Below, piece after piece: positions 45,517 to 54,120 of a stretch of DNA of 64,000 nt. Under the pieces are notes generated by a model. That model was not told where the DNA came from. It saw only the letters and a list, made by a program, of their open reading frames with translations, and made no database searches. The translations under genes were made by a program, and so were the position numbers. Where the stretch lies: assembly GCA_035545735.1 (NCBI GenBank), contig DASZXS010000068.1:124001-188000 (forward strand). The letters are read 5' to 3'. The stretch's first letter is position 1; each line of letters starts with the position of its first letter. Source of the stretch: JAJYKC01 sp035545735 (GTDB taxonomy: Bacteria; Acidobacteriota; Terriglobia; Bryobacterales; Bryobacteraceae).

Positions 45517-45541
45517 GCGTGTCCGCCTTTCTGCGAAAACA

Positions 45542-45573
45542 TTAGCATATGCTGTAAAACCAGCATATGCTAA
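45542..45573 (-). promoter_or_regulatory. Palindromic operator of BlaI-like gene 2
   Basis: Two perfect inverted 13-bp arms, TTAGCATATGCTG and CAGCATATGCTAA, with a 6-nt spacer. Each arm contains its own dyad AGCATATGCT. It begins directly after the -10 box and covers the expected transcription start, ideal for repression. A further partial half-site (ATGCTA read on the minus strand, 45578-45583) overlaps the -10 region. Confidence 0.75.
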
Positions 45574-45574
45574 A

Positions 45575-45603
45575 AAAATAGCATGTGGCCCGGGGCGTGT
45601 CAA
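45575..45603 (-). promoter_or_regulatory. Promoter of BlaI-like gene 2
   Basis: On the minus strand TTGACA (45598-45603) and TATTTT (45575-45580) are 17 nt apart: perfect -35 and 4/6 -10. The operator follows immediately. Confidence 0.7.
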
Positions 45604-45649
45604 TCCCTTTCTGTGGCATAAAGGAAAGAGAAATGATGAGCCTGCCCGC

Positions 45650-46390
45650 GTGATCGATCCGGCCGTTGTGTATGTCCTTGCCGTCGTATTCGCCGCTACT
45701 TTCATTCGGTCGGCGTTCGGATTCGGCGAGGCGCTTTTCGCGGTGCCCCTGCTCGCGCTGCGGCTTCCTCTTGAAATCGCCGCGCCGCTGGCGGTCCTGA
45801 TTTCGATTACGATCGCGGCCGTGGTGGTGGCCCAGGATTGGGAGGAAATCCAGTTGCGCAGCGCCGGATGGCTGGTGTTCGCCACTCTATTCGGCATCCC
45901 GCTGGGTTTGACGCTGTTGACCAGCAGCCATCAACGGTCCGTCAAGATTGCGCTCGCCGTTCTGATCCTCGCATTTGCCGTCTATTCACTGGCCGGAAAG
46001 GCGCCGCCGCGGCTGAAGACGGACAGTCTGCGTTGTCTCCTCGGCTGCGGTTTATTCGCGGGAATATTGGGAGGCGCCTATGGCATGAATGGACCTCCCC
46101 TGGTGGTCTACGGGGCCATGCGGCGCTGGTCCGCGAAGGAATTCCGCGCCACGCTGCAAGGGTACTTTCTCCCGGCCAGCGTCCTCGGTATGGCCGGGTA
46201 CTGGGTAAAGGGGCTCTGGGTTCCAGCCGTGACTCACTATTACCTTCTGTCTTTACCGGCGGCGCTTCCGGCCATCCTGCTCGGAAGGGCCGCGAATCGC
46301 CGCCTTCGGGGAGATACATTTCTCCGGTACGTGTACCTCGGCCTGGCTACCGTTGGGGTTGCCCTGCTCGTCCAGGCGATCGGCTCCTGA
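45650..46390 (+). CDS. TauE/SafE-family membrane permease
   Basis: 246 residues with about eight hydrophobic helices, in the sulfite exporter TauE/SafE fold (FIRSAFGFGEALFAVPLLAL at the first repeat and CGLFAGILGGAYGMNGPPLVVY at the second). Such proteins move small organosulfur or other anions. No ATG is available; GTG 45650 is chosen. A mini-ORF MMSLPA (45633-45653) with a good AGGAAAGAG site just before it stops across this GTG, so translation may be coupled. The operator region of the divergent BlaI-like gene is about 80 nt upstream and may act on this gene too. Confidence 0.8.
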   Translation: MIDPAVVYVLAVVFAATFIRSAFGFGEALFAVPLLALRLPLEIAAPLAVLISITIAAVVVAQDWEEIQLRSAGWLVFATLFGIPLGLTLLTSSHQRSVKIALAVLILAFAVYSLAGKAPPRLKTDSLRCLLGCGLFAGILGGAYGMNGPPLVVYGAMRRWSAKEFRATLQGYFLPASVLGMAGYWVKGLWVPAVTHYYLLSLPAALPAILLGRAANRRLRGDTFLRYVYLGLATVGVALLVQAIGS

Positions 46391-46557
46391 AGCGATACGG
46401 CGCCAGGGTAATTCGGGGTTGGGTAATCCTTGGTCTTTTTACACCTTGTTTACGGTCCTATAGCGACTACATCATCCGCCTGCTCCTATCATCGAACAAC
46501 AAGCCTCGAAGGGGCTCCTTACGCTAAATTCCGACGGCAAGACCATGGAGGTCCCTA

Positions 46558-47694
46558 ATGCAAGATCCAATTCACAACTTGAAAAAAGCTGCAAACCGGC
46601 GCTCGTTTCTAAAGAAGGGCATGGCGACGGGGGCGGCGACTATCGGCGGCGCATTTCTAGGCGGGAAACTCGCCTTCGCGGACGAGGAAAAGGATAACCA
46701 GGGGAAGCACGGCAGGCTTTCCAAGGGAGATGCGGCATTACTTCGCTTTGCGGCGGCGGCCGAGATCCTCGAAAGCGATTTTTGGATACAGTACAACGAA
46801 CTGGGCGGAGTCCAGGATGCGGAAGTTCCCGGTGGAACTGGCAATCCGGCTTACGCCGCCGCATTGGCGGTGCTCGACACCGATATGGCGCAGTACATTC
46901 ACGACAACACCGAGGATGAAATCAGCCATTACAAATTCCTCAACGCTTATTTGTCTTCGAAGGGAGCTCAGCCGGTCAGCCTGGAGCCGTTCCGAACGCT
47001 GCAGGGCAGCACCGCCACCGGATCGAGCGGACAGGCGCGGCTGACAAACCTCATGCAGCTCACCCTGGACACCAGTTGGTGGACCCGCTATCGCAGCAGT
47101 ACGAACAATCCCGATCTGGATCCCTCGTTCACCTTTCCGCAAGCGATCCCCGGGTTGTCCATGGGGCAGTTTCCGGCCATCCCGCGAACCGATGCAGACC
47201 TCGCCCCTTCCGATCATCTGCAAGCGATCGCCAACACGGCGGGCTTCCATATGCCGACGATTGAGCAAGGCGGCAATAGCCTGTACCCTTCGATGGCGCT
47301 TCGGGCGAGCAGCGTGGAAGTCTTGCGAATCCTCATTAGCATCGGCCCAACCGAGACCATGCACTTTCAGACCTGGCAGGACAAGGCCGGTAATGCTCTT
47401 CCCGTGACGGACCCAACCAACGGGTTGGTGTTTCCGGACCTCAACGCTCCTCCCTTTGGCACGGAAGAGTTCACTACAAACCTGATCATGCCGGAGCCGT
47501 GCCCTTTTCTCAGCCGGTCACTCCCGGTATGTTCGGTCATTCGTCCCACCGAGACCAGGGGAGTTGCGAAGAGCGTGGTGAATTTTCTGACGGCAATGGG
47601 GCTTTTTATCGGCCAATCCCCCGCGTTTTTCGAGCTTTTGAACGATCTGGCAAGTGACGCGGACAATGCCAGGCGCGACGGTCCCGGCGACTGA
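46558..47694 (+). CDS. Tat-exported ferritin-like domain protein
   Basis: 378 residues. Twin-arginine signal NRRSFLKKGMATGAATIGGA, then a helical ferritin-like domain (PF13668-type) with LRFAAAAEILESDFWIQY, DTDMAQYIHDNTEDEISHYKF and later the helix around ETMHFQTWQDKAG; the E and H residues (ExxH in EDEISHYKF, H in TMHFQTW) could hold a di-iron site. A strong ribosome site GGAGGT lies 5 nt before ATG 46558. Function is unknown; members are found in many soil bacteria. The gene stands alone and is followed by a strong terminator. Confidence 0.83.
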   Translation: MQDPIHNLKKAANRRSFLKKGMATGAATIGGAFLGGKLAFADEEKDNQGKHGRLSKGDAALLRFAAAAEILESDFWIQYNELGGVQDAEVPGGTGNPAYAAALAVLDTDMAQYIHDNTEDEISHYKFLNAYLSSKGAQPVSLEPFRTLQGSTATGSSGQARLTNLMQLTLDTSWWTRYRSSTNNPDLDPSFTFPQAIPGLSMGQFPAIPRTDADLAPSDHLQAIANTAGFHMPTIEQGGNSLYPSMALRASSVEVLRILISIGPTETMHFQTWQDKAGNALPVTDPTNGLVFPDLNAPPFGTEEFTTNLIMPEPCPFLSRSLPVCSVIRPTETRGVAKSVVNFLTAMGLFIGQSPAFFELLNDLASDADNARRDGPGD

Positions 47695-47746
47695 TCGCGC
47701 CGGCCCAGCAACGCTTGCCGGACGGTTCGGAGAATCCCTCATTTCC

Positions 47747-47796
47747 GGCCGCCACTGCCCGATAGCCTGATAGCGGGACGTGGCGGCCAATTTTTT
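47747..47796 (+). terminator. Intrinsic terminator after the ferritin-like gene
   Basis: Stem GGCCGCCAC / GTGGCGGCC (47747-47755 with 47780-47788), an inner CCCG/CGGG stem, then AA and six T (47791-47796). The last two T bases also form part of the TAA stop codon of the convergent minus-strand gene. Confidence 0.88.
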
Positions 47797-49552
47797 ACGG
47801 ATTCGCCTCAAGAGTGAATTCGATCTCCTGTTCGTGCGGGCGCACATAGCGCCCCGGGACGGACTTCAATCGCAGCGGCACCCAGAGCGCTCCCACCGCG
47901 TGGTCCAAGGTCTTTTCCAGCGCGTCCTGGTACGGGTTGTATGGGTACACCGGCCAAGTCAGACGGGCGGTTGGGTCCAAGTGCAGGGTCCACCCGTGGT
48001 GCCGGATCGAACCGCCCAGCGCAGCCGGCCCCAATTCCAGCGCCTCGGGTCCCAGGACGAACTTCTCCCCCGAGCCGGTTATCAGGAACTCGCCCGCGTG
48101 CAACACAAGCTGCAGGGTGGCGAACGCTTCGTCGGGTGGGTGTCCCTTCCCGGTAATCACAAAGTCAAACTTCAGTTGCCGGGCGGATGGCCGATGAATG
48201 TAGAGATCGCTAAAGAACGTGTTAAAGGCGACCGACAGACGGTCGCCGGTTTCGCTCATCTGAAGGCGGCTACTCAGCGGCAGATGATGGATTTCATTTC
48301 CGACTTTTTCGCGGAAGGTCGCAAGCTCGGGCTGACGTTTTGAATTTGCCCCGCTCACAATCAATCCGGCTTCCTTGTGAAATACGCTGAAGTTTGACTG
48401 CCGGTCCAAATAGAACTGATTCGTCACCGCGGGTGTTTCCACAATCCCGGAAAGGCTGACTACCCAGGGTCCGGTCTTGCGAATCCCCGCCGGAATGTTC
48501 ATTCGGTATACGTATTGTTCACGCTCCTGGGGAATGGGAGACGTTTCGCCGTCGTGATAATAGAGCGCATTCTGGGCCAGCCGTCCCAAATCCTCCATGG
48601 TCAGTTTCTCCGGATCGAAAAATCCGGCGAGAAACGCCGCGTACCGCCGGCCTTCGGGAAAATTGGAAAAAGCGAAGTGAGCCCATGCGCGTCCACCCCA
48701 ATAACGATTCCGATTGTTCATCGTTTCAACAGGCGTTCCGTCCGGGTAGGTAAAATTCATATGAAACGCGGTGGACCGCCGCAAGGCTGCCAAGGCCGCT
48801 GGGTCTTTACTCAGCTCCCAGTACACGGCCACGGCGGAGAGAGTGAGATGGTCGTAGCCGATCGTTGGACCGGCGCCGCTGTGCTCGCCCCAGTAGCCGC
48901 CGGGCGACTGGTCGACCGTGGCAAACCGGTGCAGGATTTTCGCGCCTAACGCCGTCCAATCCGGCTTCTCGAACGTGAGCCCGGCCAGATACAACAGCTC
49001 CGCCCACTGGGAATAGTGATTCGGCGAAGTCCCAATGTACGGGGACTGATACCACGGGAAGTCGACACGCTCGGCCGCGTCGGAAGCCAGCAGCGCGGTG
49101 TTGGCGAGAATCGCTTTCTTCCATCGCCCATCTCTCTCGGGGCCAAGCTTCCCCTTCAGTAAGCGATAGGCTTCAAGCCACGTGTAGGTGTCCCAATCGC
49201 TGTCGAGGCGCGGAGTGAACTTGCCGTTCTCATTTTCCGATGCGAGCAGGTCTCCAATTCGAATCGCGAGGGCCAGCATCTTCGGATCGCGGTACCGGGG
49301 GTTCGCCGGATGCTTTTTGGCGTAGAGAACGGCGGGTGCCAGGATCGCGTAGCCGAAGTGTGTCCAGCCGCGCGTCTTTTCCAAAGCCGCCAAGTCCCCG
49401 TTCGGTTCCGCGGCGAGCCGAGCGGAAACCCGGTCGGCCCCCGCTCCCAGCAGTTCGAAGTAGCGCTCCGGCAGTGCGGTAGCCGCCGTCGCGGGCATGG
49501 CGCACATCCCCAGCAGCACAATCGTAAGGACCTTGCAGACAGGATTCGGCAT
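47795..49552 (-). CDS. Secreted helical, lyase-like carbohydrate-active protein
   Basis: 585 residues: signal peptide (MPNPVCKVLTIVLLGMCAMPATA), then a region rich in helices with WTHFGYAILAPAVLYAKKH, WDTYTWLEAYRLL, QSPYIGTSPNHYSQWAELLY and GYDHLTLSAVAVYWEL, then beta-rich parts from about 340. The (alpha/alpha)-toroid plus beta-sheet order resembles polysaccharide lyases and heparinase-like enzymes. Tyr and His pairs in the toroid region are plausible catalytic residues but I cannot align them. Shine-Dalgarno GGAGG at 49556-49560 supports ATG 49552. Last gene of the TonB-sulfatase-esterase operon (13 nt after the esterase). Confidence 0.55.
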   Translation of the reverse strand: MPNPVCKVLTIVLLGMCAMPATAATALPERYFELLGAGADRVSARLAAEPNGDLAALEKTRGWTHFGYAILAPAVLYAKKHPANPRYRDPKMLALAIRIGDLLASENENGKFTPRLDSDWDTYTWLEAYRLLKGKLGPERDGRWKKAILANTALLASDAAERVDFPWYQSPYIGTSPNHYSQWAELLYLAGLTFEKPDWTALGAKILHRFATVDQSPGGYWGEHSGAGPTIGYDHLTLSAVAVYWELSKDPAALAALRRSTAFHMNFTYPDGTPVETMNNRNRYWGGRAWAHFAFSNFPEGRRYAAFLAGFFDPEKLTMEDLGRLAQNALYYHDGETSPIPQEREQYVYRMNIPAGIRKTGPWVVSLSGIVETPAVTNQFYLDRQSNFSVFHKEAGLIVSGANSKRQPELATFREKVGNEIHHLPLSSRLQMSETGDRLSVAFNTFFSDLYIHRPSARQLKFDFVITGKGHPPDEAFATLQLVLHAGEFLITGSGEKFVLGPEALELGPAALGGSIRHHGWTLHLDPTARLTWPVYPYNPYQDALEKTLDHAVGALWVPLRLKSVPGRYVRPHEQEIEFTLEANP

Positions 49553-49565
49553 ATACCTCCGCAAA

Positions 49566-51782
49566 TCATTTCCCCCGGAGCCAGCCGAGCAGCAGCGTAG
49601 CGTCGAGTTTCCTTTGCGATTCGTAGCGGATGCTGGCGGCGCGGGCTCCCGTGTCGTGCATCAGACGTTGGAACCGCAGGCGTGAAGCAGCGGCGGCATC
49701 GTCATGATCGGGCGCCTGACAATACAGAACATTTCTGGGCGCAATCGACAACACAAGTTCCGGAATATCGGCGGACGCCACCGAGTACGGGACTACGGAG
49801 CCCAGATCGACGGAGTAATCGGACGCTTGAATCGTCCCCAGGCGCTCAGCCGAGTTCCAGTGGAGCACCATGTCCTCGTGATCGCGGCTCGCCATGGCTT
49901 TCATCAAAGAAACGAAGCTATGCCCGAAGTCTGCGACCGCCACGTTGCGGATGCGGTCGTCCGCCGCGGCCGCCAGCAGAGCGGACAATCCGTCCCCTCC
50001 AATACCGGCGACCGTGAGCCCCCGCATCGAAACGTCCGGGCGGATTTGCAGGTAGTCTATCCCGCGGATCAAGTCAAAGGCCCGCCGGCCGGCCAACGGT
50101 CTGCCAAACAATATCTGATTGCCGGTCAGACGAAAATTATTGTTCTGCCACGTCCCCACTTTCCCGAGCGTTTCTCCCCGGCCGCGCAGGTCGGGAGAAA
50201 ACACGGTGATTCCGGCGGCCAGCAGAGGTTCGACTAAACCGGAGACGGCAACGGCTGCCTTGCCGCGGCCGTCGGCGATGACAACCGTTTTCCCGGCAGT
50301 GTGCGCCGGCAGCCATAACAGTGCTGGAATGTATTCGCCGTCCTCGCTGACGTAGAACAGCTTCTCCAGGCGGCCACCGGGAATAGCAATCTTCCCATCG
50401 ATCTCCGACTTCAACAGATGAGGCTTCGACTCCGGAGGCGCGGCAAGATCGCGTGCCCATTCCTTGATCCGCTTCAGATCGTCGTCGGTGGGCGGCGTTG
50501 GCCGGCGGGCGATCGTGTCAAGCGCTCTTGCGCGAGCCAGGGAGAGGACGGTGGGCGCCCGTGAGACGACGGCTCCGGCCGGGTCGCAGCGCAAACGAGG
50601 ATCGTTCTGGCTGAGCGGCGCGACATCGCCTTCGGGAATTGGGTCGCCGTTCCCAATTCCCTGGAGGTGCAGCGCCATCCACCCATACATCCTTTCCCGA
50701 TAGGGCCGGCCGTAGGAGTGCGGCTGTTGTGGGACTTCGTCGAAGCGCGCCTCCCACGGGCGCTGCAGGAGCGCGTAAATCGCTTCCGTGCGCGCGGCGG
50801 ACCGGCGCGCGCCGCTGATCGGAAAAATGTCGTCATGATCGCCCTGCAGCATCAGCAGCGGCCGCGGAGCGATCAAGCCCGCGATCTCAAACCACTCCAT
50901 CGAGCGAAACAGTCCGGGCAGTTGCGTGCAGGTGCAGTGCGCCCCGGCGTATTTCAGCCAGTTGCTGAACTCGAACGTGTAGCCGGCAACGGCCGACGCG
51001 CGCACCCGGTGGTCCAGAGCTGCCGTGAACAAAGTGTTCAGGCCGCCGCCGGAGTTGCCAGTGACGCCGATCCGTTCGGGATCGACGTCCGGAAGAGATT
51101 GCAGATAGTCAATGGCGCGCATGCTATCCCATACCATCCACCCGGCGATTGTTTCTCCAAGCGGCAAGAGCGCATAGCCCGCTTCATGATGAATATTCCC
51201 GCTCACCATGCGCTCGCCCTGTCCGATCGCATCGTAGACCAAAACGACAAAGCCGAGTTTCGCGAGTTTAATGCATCGCGCCTGAATCTCTCCGCCCGCT
51301 TTGCCGGCGTCCAGTTCATGGCCAATCGGACACAGCACCGCCGCCCGCTTCCGGGAGGAATCCTTGGGGCGGTAAAGATTCGCAGTGACCGGGAAACCAG
51401 GCCGGCTTTCAAAAATCACGTTTTCGAGGACGTAGTCGCCGAAATCGTGTGAGCCGGTGGTTCGCCCGTTCAGTGGCGTCCGCGGCGGTAAGTTTTCCAG
51501 TCCGATCTCGTGGCGGAATGCCCGTTCTACTTCGCGCCTCCGGATCATCCAATCTTCGGCGTCTCCCGGGACTTTCCAGCGCTGCACATATTCGGCCGCA
51601 TCGCTCAGCGACTTCACCAGCGCGGTCGAGGAGGGTGGGAGATTCGTCCCGTCCAGGTCGTTCAGGTTCGGCGTAACGATCCATCGTGGATCGGGCTGGG
51701 CCTCTTGCGGGAATATGAGCTTCGGGAAGAGCGCGAGCATCGCCAGGGCCGAGATTTTATGGATTGCCGCCAATGTATCCAA
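49566..51782 (-). CDS. Tandem alpha/beta hydrolase, probable carbohydrate esterase
   Basis: 738 residues with a signal peptide and two alpha/beta-hydrolase halves. The first has the nucleophile elbow GNSGGG (Ser244 counted from TTG 51782), acid DHDDIFP and His in QPHSYGRPY, so it is probably active; it resembles acetylxylan-esterase-like (CE7/CE15-like) proteins. The second half has AGIGGDG where the serine should be, so it is probably inactive and may bind. The start is uncertain: TTG 51782 (AAGGAG only 2 nt away, overlap of 26 nt with the sulfatase) or TTG 51773. Third gene of the operon. Confidence 0.72.
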   Translation of the reverse strand: MDTLAAIHKISALAMLALFPKLIFPQEAQPDPRWIVTPNLNDLDGTNLPPSSTALVKSLSDAAEYVQRWKVPGDAEDWMIRRREVERAFRHEIGLENLPPRTPLNGRTTGSHDFGDYVLENVIFESRPGFPVTANLYRPKDSSRKRAAVLCPIGHELDAGKAGGEIQARCIKLAKLGFVVLVYDAIGQGERMVSGNIHHEAGYALLPLGETIAGWMVWDSMRAIDYLQSLPDVDPERIGVTGNSGGGLNTLFTAALDHRVRASAVAGYTFEFSNWLKYAGAHCTCTQLPGLFRSMEWFEIAGLIAPRPLLMLQGDHDDIFPISGARRSAARTEAIYALLQRPWEARFDEVPQQPHSYGRPYRERMYGWMALHLQGIGNGDPIPEGDVAPLSQNDPRLRCDPAGAVVSRAPTVLSLARARALDTIARRPTPPTDDDLKRIKEWARDLAAPPESKPHLLKSEIDGKIAIPGGRLEKLFYVSEDGEYIPALLWLPAHTAGKTVVIADGRGKAAVAVSGLVEPLLAAGITVFSPDLRGRGETLGKVGTWQNNNFRLTGNQILFGRPLAGRRAFDLIRGIDYLQIRPDVSMRGLTVAGIGGDGLSALLAAAADDRIRNVAVADFGHSFVSLMKAMASRDHEDMVLHWNSAERLGTIQASDYSVDLGSVVPYSVASADIPELVLSIAPRNVLYCQAPDHDDAAAASRLRFQRLMHDTGARAASIRYESQRKLDATLLLGWLRGK

Positions 51783-54120
51783 GGCTCCTTAGTTGTTCGA
51801 GAGTGTGGGGATCCAAAGCCGATTTTTCTCCCTTGCCAAGCGCCCCTCTGGTTCGCTTTTGTGCGGCGATCCAACGGTTGATTTCCGCCATCCGTTCTTC
51901 CACTTCCTTGGGGTGGAGCGCGGCTACATTTTTTTTGTCGCCGCGATCCGAGCGCCGGTCGTATAGCTCCACGCGGTTGATTCCAGCTTGTTTGGCTTTG
52001 TCCCGATAAATGAGCTTCCAATTCGAATCCAGAAGCGCAAGGGTGTTCGTGTGATTCTCGGGGACGGAAACGGACGAAGGCGGACCCGGATGGGCAAAGC
52101 GCGAGGACATCACCAGGCCGCGCCGCTGAAATGGCCTGCCAAACGCCAATGGCGCCAAACTCTGCCCCTGCGCGACATCGGGAACTTTCAGCCCGAGCAG
52201 GTCCAGCACGGTGGGCATCACGTCGATCAACTGCGCCGGCTCCGCGATTCGCCGTGGCGTTCGGAATATCTTCGGGTTCCAAAGCACCAGCACGCAATGA
52301 GTCAGTTCCTGATAGAGCGTGTGTCCATGAGCCGTCCAGCCATGCTCCCAAAATTCTTCGCCGTGATCGGAGACAACGACGATCAGCGTGTTGTCCAAAA
52401 TGCCAAGCTGCTTCAGTTTCCCGGCCAGCATCTCCAGGCTATGGTCGTTGTGAAGAATCTCGCCGTCATAGCGATCCATCGCCTGTTGGATGAATTGATC
52501 CGGGTCAATTCCTTTTTTCCGGCACATCGCCCGGGTGAAAACGGCTCCGCCGCCATACTGGGATGCATCGCGGAACTCTTCGTATTCGTGGTTGAAGGCG
52601 GGCGTCTCCTTCGGATTTGCGAATTTGGCCTCGAATTCCGCGGGTGGCCGGTACGGAGCGTGAGGATCGGTAGTATGAACGTACAGGAAGAATGGTTCGT
52701 CATGATGATGGTCGAGCCACGGAAACACGACCTGATTCACCGCCGCCGAGTCGGTGCCGCGATCCACCGCATCTTTTCGGTGGCGTTGGACAACGGCCCA
52801 GTCGGAGAGATAATCGAATCCCCGCTGCAGACCGGTAATGCGTCCGGCGAAAGGATTCGCAATCAGGCTCGCCGTTACGTAGCCCGCGGCCCTCATCTGC
52901 GCGGCCATCGTCGTAGCGCCGCTCGGAATCGTATCGTAGTCGTTCACGATGGCATGAGTGAACGAATATAACGATGTCAGAAGAGAGGCGGTCGACGGTT
53001 TGGTCCAGGTGGCTTGCGCCTGGCAATCGTCGAACACAATGCCGGATTCTCCCAGCTTTTTCAAGAACGGCGTAGTGTTGCGCGCGTATCCGTACAGGCT
53101 CGAATGGTCGGGGCGGAGGGTATCGATCATATAGACCAGCACGTTCGGCCGGCTTTTGGGGGCGCGAGTGGTGAGTAGCGGGTTTGCCCAGAGGCCCACG
53201 GCGCCTTTTCGTGCGGCGTCCGTCTGGAACGTGAGCCTGATCTTCTTGCCAGCGTAGGCGGAAAGATCGATGTCCGCGTCCTCCCAAATTTCCGGATCGG
53301 CGAGGGTCTTTGCATACAGGGGACTGGCCGAGCCCTCCGCCAGGACACGAAACGTAACCGGAACGCCCTTTTCGGTCACACCCGCGGCGAAGTGCAGTCT
53401 ACCCGCAGGAGGCACGGGAGCGGCGAAAGTAATTGCCGACGGCGAGTGGGTGTACAGGGCGTCGCGATATTCGTCGCGCTTCCCCAGGAACAGGCGGCCG
53501 GCCGGATCTGGAAAGGCGGCCTTTCGTGGGATCACTTTGATCGAGGCAATCGCGACAAGGTCGTTCGTGCCATCCGTCGGCATGATTGCCAAAGGACGGC
53601 TCCCCGGCTCTTGAATATCTACCGCAAACCGGTACACGTTGTACTGGCGCAAGGGGCCTATTTTCTGCCTGTACTCCTGATTTCCCACGCGAATCTTAAT
53701 CTCGTTGCCGCCTTCGGCGAGCATGCGGATTTCCACGGCCTCATAGCGGCTCCACTCGATCAGGGAATCCTTGGGCGCGAGAATGACCGGAGTGGAGCCT
53801 TCGCCCTTGACGATCATGTCTCCCTGGCGAAAGCCCATGCGCCCTCGCAGGAGCGTCCAGGTTAGATCTTTGTCGTTGAAAAAATCACGCCACACGAGCG
53901 GATCGGACATGAGTGCCGCGGACGGCGCGGCGGACGCGGAAATCGATACGGCCGACGAGAGTTCATCGTTGAAACGATAGGGACGAAAGGGCGCGCCCGC
54001 GGTTTGCGCCGGCGGTCGCGGGCCGGCGAGCATAAGCAGAATGAGCAAACCAAATGACCACGCGTGCCGCACAGCACTAGTCTTGCGCAACCCGCGGTTT
54101 CCTGGAGTCGCGGTCACCAC
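51757..54120 (-). CDS. Secreted sulfatase-family protein with Thr at the nucleophile position
   Basis: 787 residues. N-terminal signal region, then about 290 residues of beta-rich, binding-like domain, then the alkaline-phosphatase-fold domain (LVYMIDTLRPDHSSLYGY, VVVSDHGEEFWEHGWTAHGH; metal-binding Asp and His visible). The canonical C/S-x-P-S-R motif is WTKPSTASL at about 372-380: Thr373 replaces Cys/Ser and Thr377 replaces Arg, so formylglycine cannot form. Thr nucleophiles occur in related phosphotransferases (LtaS, EptA type). Start GTG 54120 overlaps the TonB stop; GTG 54072 would give a neater signal peptide. Second gene of the operon. Confidence 0.84.
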   Translation of the reverse strand: MVTATPGNRGLRKTSAVRHAWSFGLLILLMLAGPRPPAQTAGAPFRPYRFNDELSSAVSISASAAPSAALMSDPLVWRDFFNDKDLTWTLLRGRMGFRQGDMIVKGEGSTPVILAPKDSLIEWSRYEAVEIRMLAEGGNEIKIRVGNQEYRQKIGPLRQYNVYRFAVDIQEPGSRPLAIMPTDGTNDLVAIASIKVIPRKAAFPDPAGRLFLGKRDEYRDALYTHSPSAITFAAPVPPAGRLHFAAGVTEKGVPVTFRVLAEGSASPLYAKTLADPEIWEDADIDLSAYAGKKIRLTFQTDAARKGAVGLWANPLLTTRAPKSRPNVLVYMIDTLRPDHSSLYGYARNTTPFLKKLGESGIVFDDCQAQATWTKPSTASLLTSLYSFTHAIVNDYDTIPSGATTMAAQMRAAGYVTASLIANPFAGRITGLQRGFDYLSDWAVVQRHRKDAVDRGTDSAAVNQVVFPWLDHHHDEPFFLYVHTTDPHAPYRPPAEFEAKFANPKETPAFNHEYEEFRDASQYGGGAVFTRAMCRKKGIDPDQFIQQAMDRYDGEILHNDHSLEMLAGKLKQLGILDNTLIVVVSDHGEEFWEHGWTAHGHTLYQELTHCVLVLWNPKIFRTPRRIAEPAQLIDVMPTVLDLLGLKVPDVAQGQSLAPLAFGRPFQRRGLVMSSRFAHPGPPSSVSVPENHTNTLALLDSNWKLIYRDKAKQAGINRVELYDRRSDRGDKKNVAALHPKEVEERMAEINRWIAAQKRTRGALGKGEKSALDPHTLEQLRSLGYIGGNP

